From an uncultured Aquimarina sp. (GTDB lineage Bacteria; Bacteroidota; Bacteroidia; Flavobacteriales; Flavobacteriaceae), in assembly GCA_937958985.1 (NCBI GenBank), contig CALGLV010000008.1, forward strand, positions 1 to 47,373: a stretch of DNA of 47,373 nucleotides, written 5' to 3'. Both the position numbers and the translations under genes were made by a program. The notes below the pieces were generated by a model, which worked only from the letters and a program-made list of their open reading frames with translations, ran no database searches and was not told where the DNA came from. This document shows positions 46,119 to 47,373 of this stretch, piece by piece; positions within the stretch are counted from its first letter, which is position 1, and the number at the start of each line of letters is the position of its first letter.

Positions 46119-47373
46119 CTATTGATTGTTTTTAGGTAGCAACATCCGTTTAATTTCATTCAATTTCATTAATGCTTCTACTGGTGTCAACGTATTGATA
46201 TCAGTCGCAATGATTTCTTTTTTAATCTCTTCCAACAAAGGATCATCTAAATTAAAGAAACTCAATTGCATCTCCTCTTCGTGCGCTTGTTTTAAAGATT
46301 CAGAAATATCTTCACTTTTATTTGACTTTTCTAATTGTTTCAACATTTTCTGCGCTCGTTGCACTACATATTGAGGCATTCCTGCCATTTTAGCTACATG
46401 AATTCCAAAGCTATGCGCACTTCCGCCTGGAGTTAATTTTCTTAAAAAAAGTACATTATCTTTTATTTCCTTTACCGCTACATTGTAGTTTTTAATTCTA
46501 GGAAAGGTTTCACACATATCATTCAATTCATGATAATGTGTTGCGAATAAGGTTTTTGGTTTTGTAGGGTGCTCATGAAGGTATTCACTTATTGCCCAAG
46601 CTATTGAAATACCGTCGTAAGTACTTGTTCCTCGCCCAATTTCGTCTAATAAAATTAAACTCCTATAGGATAAGTTATTAAGAATACTAGCGGTTTCATT
46701 CATTTCTACCATAAAGGTAGATTCGCCCATTGATATATTATCGCTTGCTCCTACTCTAGTAAAAATTTTATCTACAATACCCATTTCAACTGCCTCCGCA
46801 GGAACAAAACAACCAATTTGTGCCAATAAAACAATTAAGGCCGTTTGCCTAAGTATGGCTGATTTACCACTCATATTAGGCCCCGTAATCATTATTAGTT
46901 GCTGTGTTTCGTTATCCAAAAACACATCATTAGCAATGAATGATTCTCCTAATTTTAGTTGTCGCTCAATTACAGGGTGTCTTCCTTGAGTTATTTTAAG
47001 CTCATTGGTTTCTGTAAAAATTGGCCTTGAGTAGTTATGATCTTGAGCCAAACTAGCAAATCCGCACAAACAGTCTAACTGACCTACTAAAGCTGCATTG
47101 TTTTGGATAATTTGAATATACTCATGCATCCATGCTACCAAATCGGCAAATAATTGTTGCTCTAGTACCAATATTTTTTCTTCGGCACCTAAAATTTTTG
47201 ATTCATATTCTTTTAGCTCTTCGGTAATATAACGTTCTGCATTAACTAAAGTTTGTTTGCGAATCCAATGTGCTGGCACTTTATCTTTATGGGAATTTCG
47301 AACTTCTATATAATACCCAAAAACATTATTTGAGGCTATTTTCATAGAAGAAATCCCTGTAGCTTCACTCTCT
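46119..47373 (-). CDS. mutS: DNA mismatch repair protein MutS, 5' part missing
   Basis: The C-terminal ~418 residues; the frame remains open to the right edge, and the ATG at 47343-47345 is an internal Met, since [10 protein letters not shown] upstream continues the conserved MutS sequence before [18 protein letters not shown]. Present: part of the lever/clamp, the ATPase domain with Walker [18 protein letters not shown], Walker B and signature [15 protein letters not shown], and the loop [15 protein letters not shown], then [12 protein letters not shown]. MutS recognises mismatches and recruits MutL. The C-terminal tail is short with KNNQ at the end. Confidence 0.97.
   Translation of the reverse strand, partial: ESEATGISSMKIASNNVFGYYIEVRNSHKDKVPAHWIRKQTLVNAERYITEELKEYESKILGAEEKILVLEQQLFADLVAWMHEYIQIIQNNAALVGQLDCLCGFASLAQDHNYSRPIFTETNELKITQGRHPVIERQLKLGESFIANDVFLDNETQQLIMITGPNMSGKSAILRQTALIVLLAQIGCFVPAEAVEMGIVDKIFTRVGASDNISMGESTFMVEMNETASILNNLSYRSLILLDEIGRGTSTYDGISIAWAISEYLHEHPTKPKTLFATHYHELNDMCETFPRIKNYNVAVKEIKDNVLFLRKLTPGGSAHSFGIHVAKMAGMPQYVVQRAQKMLKQLEKSNKSEDISESLKQAHEEEMQLSFFNLDDPLLEEIKKEIIATDINTLTPVEALMKLNEIKRMLLPKNNQ

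Noticed and set aside
45974..46159. 61-codon frame on the minus strand overlapping the mutS end
   Set aside because: Overlaps mutS in another frame, has no recognisable domain, start site or promoter, and looks like chance open sequence in AT-rich DNA.

Overview
This is a low-GC chromosomal window from a member of the Bacteroidota, almost certainly a marine-type Flavobacteriaceae. The evidence is a set of promoters of the form TAnnTTTG with an upstream TTG, a type IX secretion (T9SS) C-terminal sorting domain, a eukaryote-like GSII glutamine synthetase, a PafA-type phosphatase, the flavobacterial YbbR-CoaE and BatA-like/dihydroorotase-like gene pairs, and near absence of Shine-Dalgarno sites. 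Nearly all genes are chromosomal core genes. I found no insertion sequence, prophage, CRISPR array or rRNA.

Positions 1-13200 (minus strand) hold the ancestral translation/transcription super-operon. In transcription order: hpf and xerC-like genes, tRNA-Thr(TGT), tRNA-Tyr(GTA), tRNA-Gly(TCC), tRNA-Thr(GGT), tuf, tRNA-Trp(CCA), secE, nusG, rplK, rplA, rplJ, rplL, rpoB, and rpoC (cut by the left edge). Two internal boundaries are built the same way: an intrinsic terminator for the upstream unit overlaps the promoter of the next. The rplL-rpoB and rpoB-rpoC gaps contain strong inverted repeats.

Positions 13277-16782 (plus) hold a BatA-like VWA membrane protein, a dihydroorotase homologue lacking its metal-binding His residues, and a small Tic20-like membrane protein. 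Positions 16840-28552 (minus) carry an OmpR-type two-component pair, coaE, a YbbR protein, a family 2 glycosyltransferase, a DUF1501/DUF1800 secreted pair, a methyltransferase, a five-repeat DUF349 protein and an AraC regulator. A small secreted protein (28717-29298, plus) diverges from the AraC gene.

Positions 29378-33578 form a methionine/SAM locus: metX (minus) behind a clear SAM-I riboswitch, a type II NADH dehydrogenase, and metK (plus) behind a probable SAM-II-type riboswitch with an inserted hairpin. Two riboswitch classes for the same ligand therefore sit within about 2 kb. The metX reading frame can be extended into the riboswitch, so its start has to be placed downstream.

Positions 33744-42886 contain pafA, cysS, a small membrane protein, yidD, the convergent 5-oxoprolinase genes pxpABC, glnA (with an 18-bp palindrome in its promoter) and purM. 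A roughly 900-bp AT-rich non-coding stretch follows, then a lone GH16 lipoprotein with a basic insertion, an MscS channel, and the 3' part of mutS running off the right edge. I see no clear undescribed multi-gene system. The most novel signals are regulatory: the SAM-II variant, the terminator-promoter overlaps and the glnA palindrome. The catalytically dead dihydroorotase and the GH16 islet are the next most interesting.
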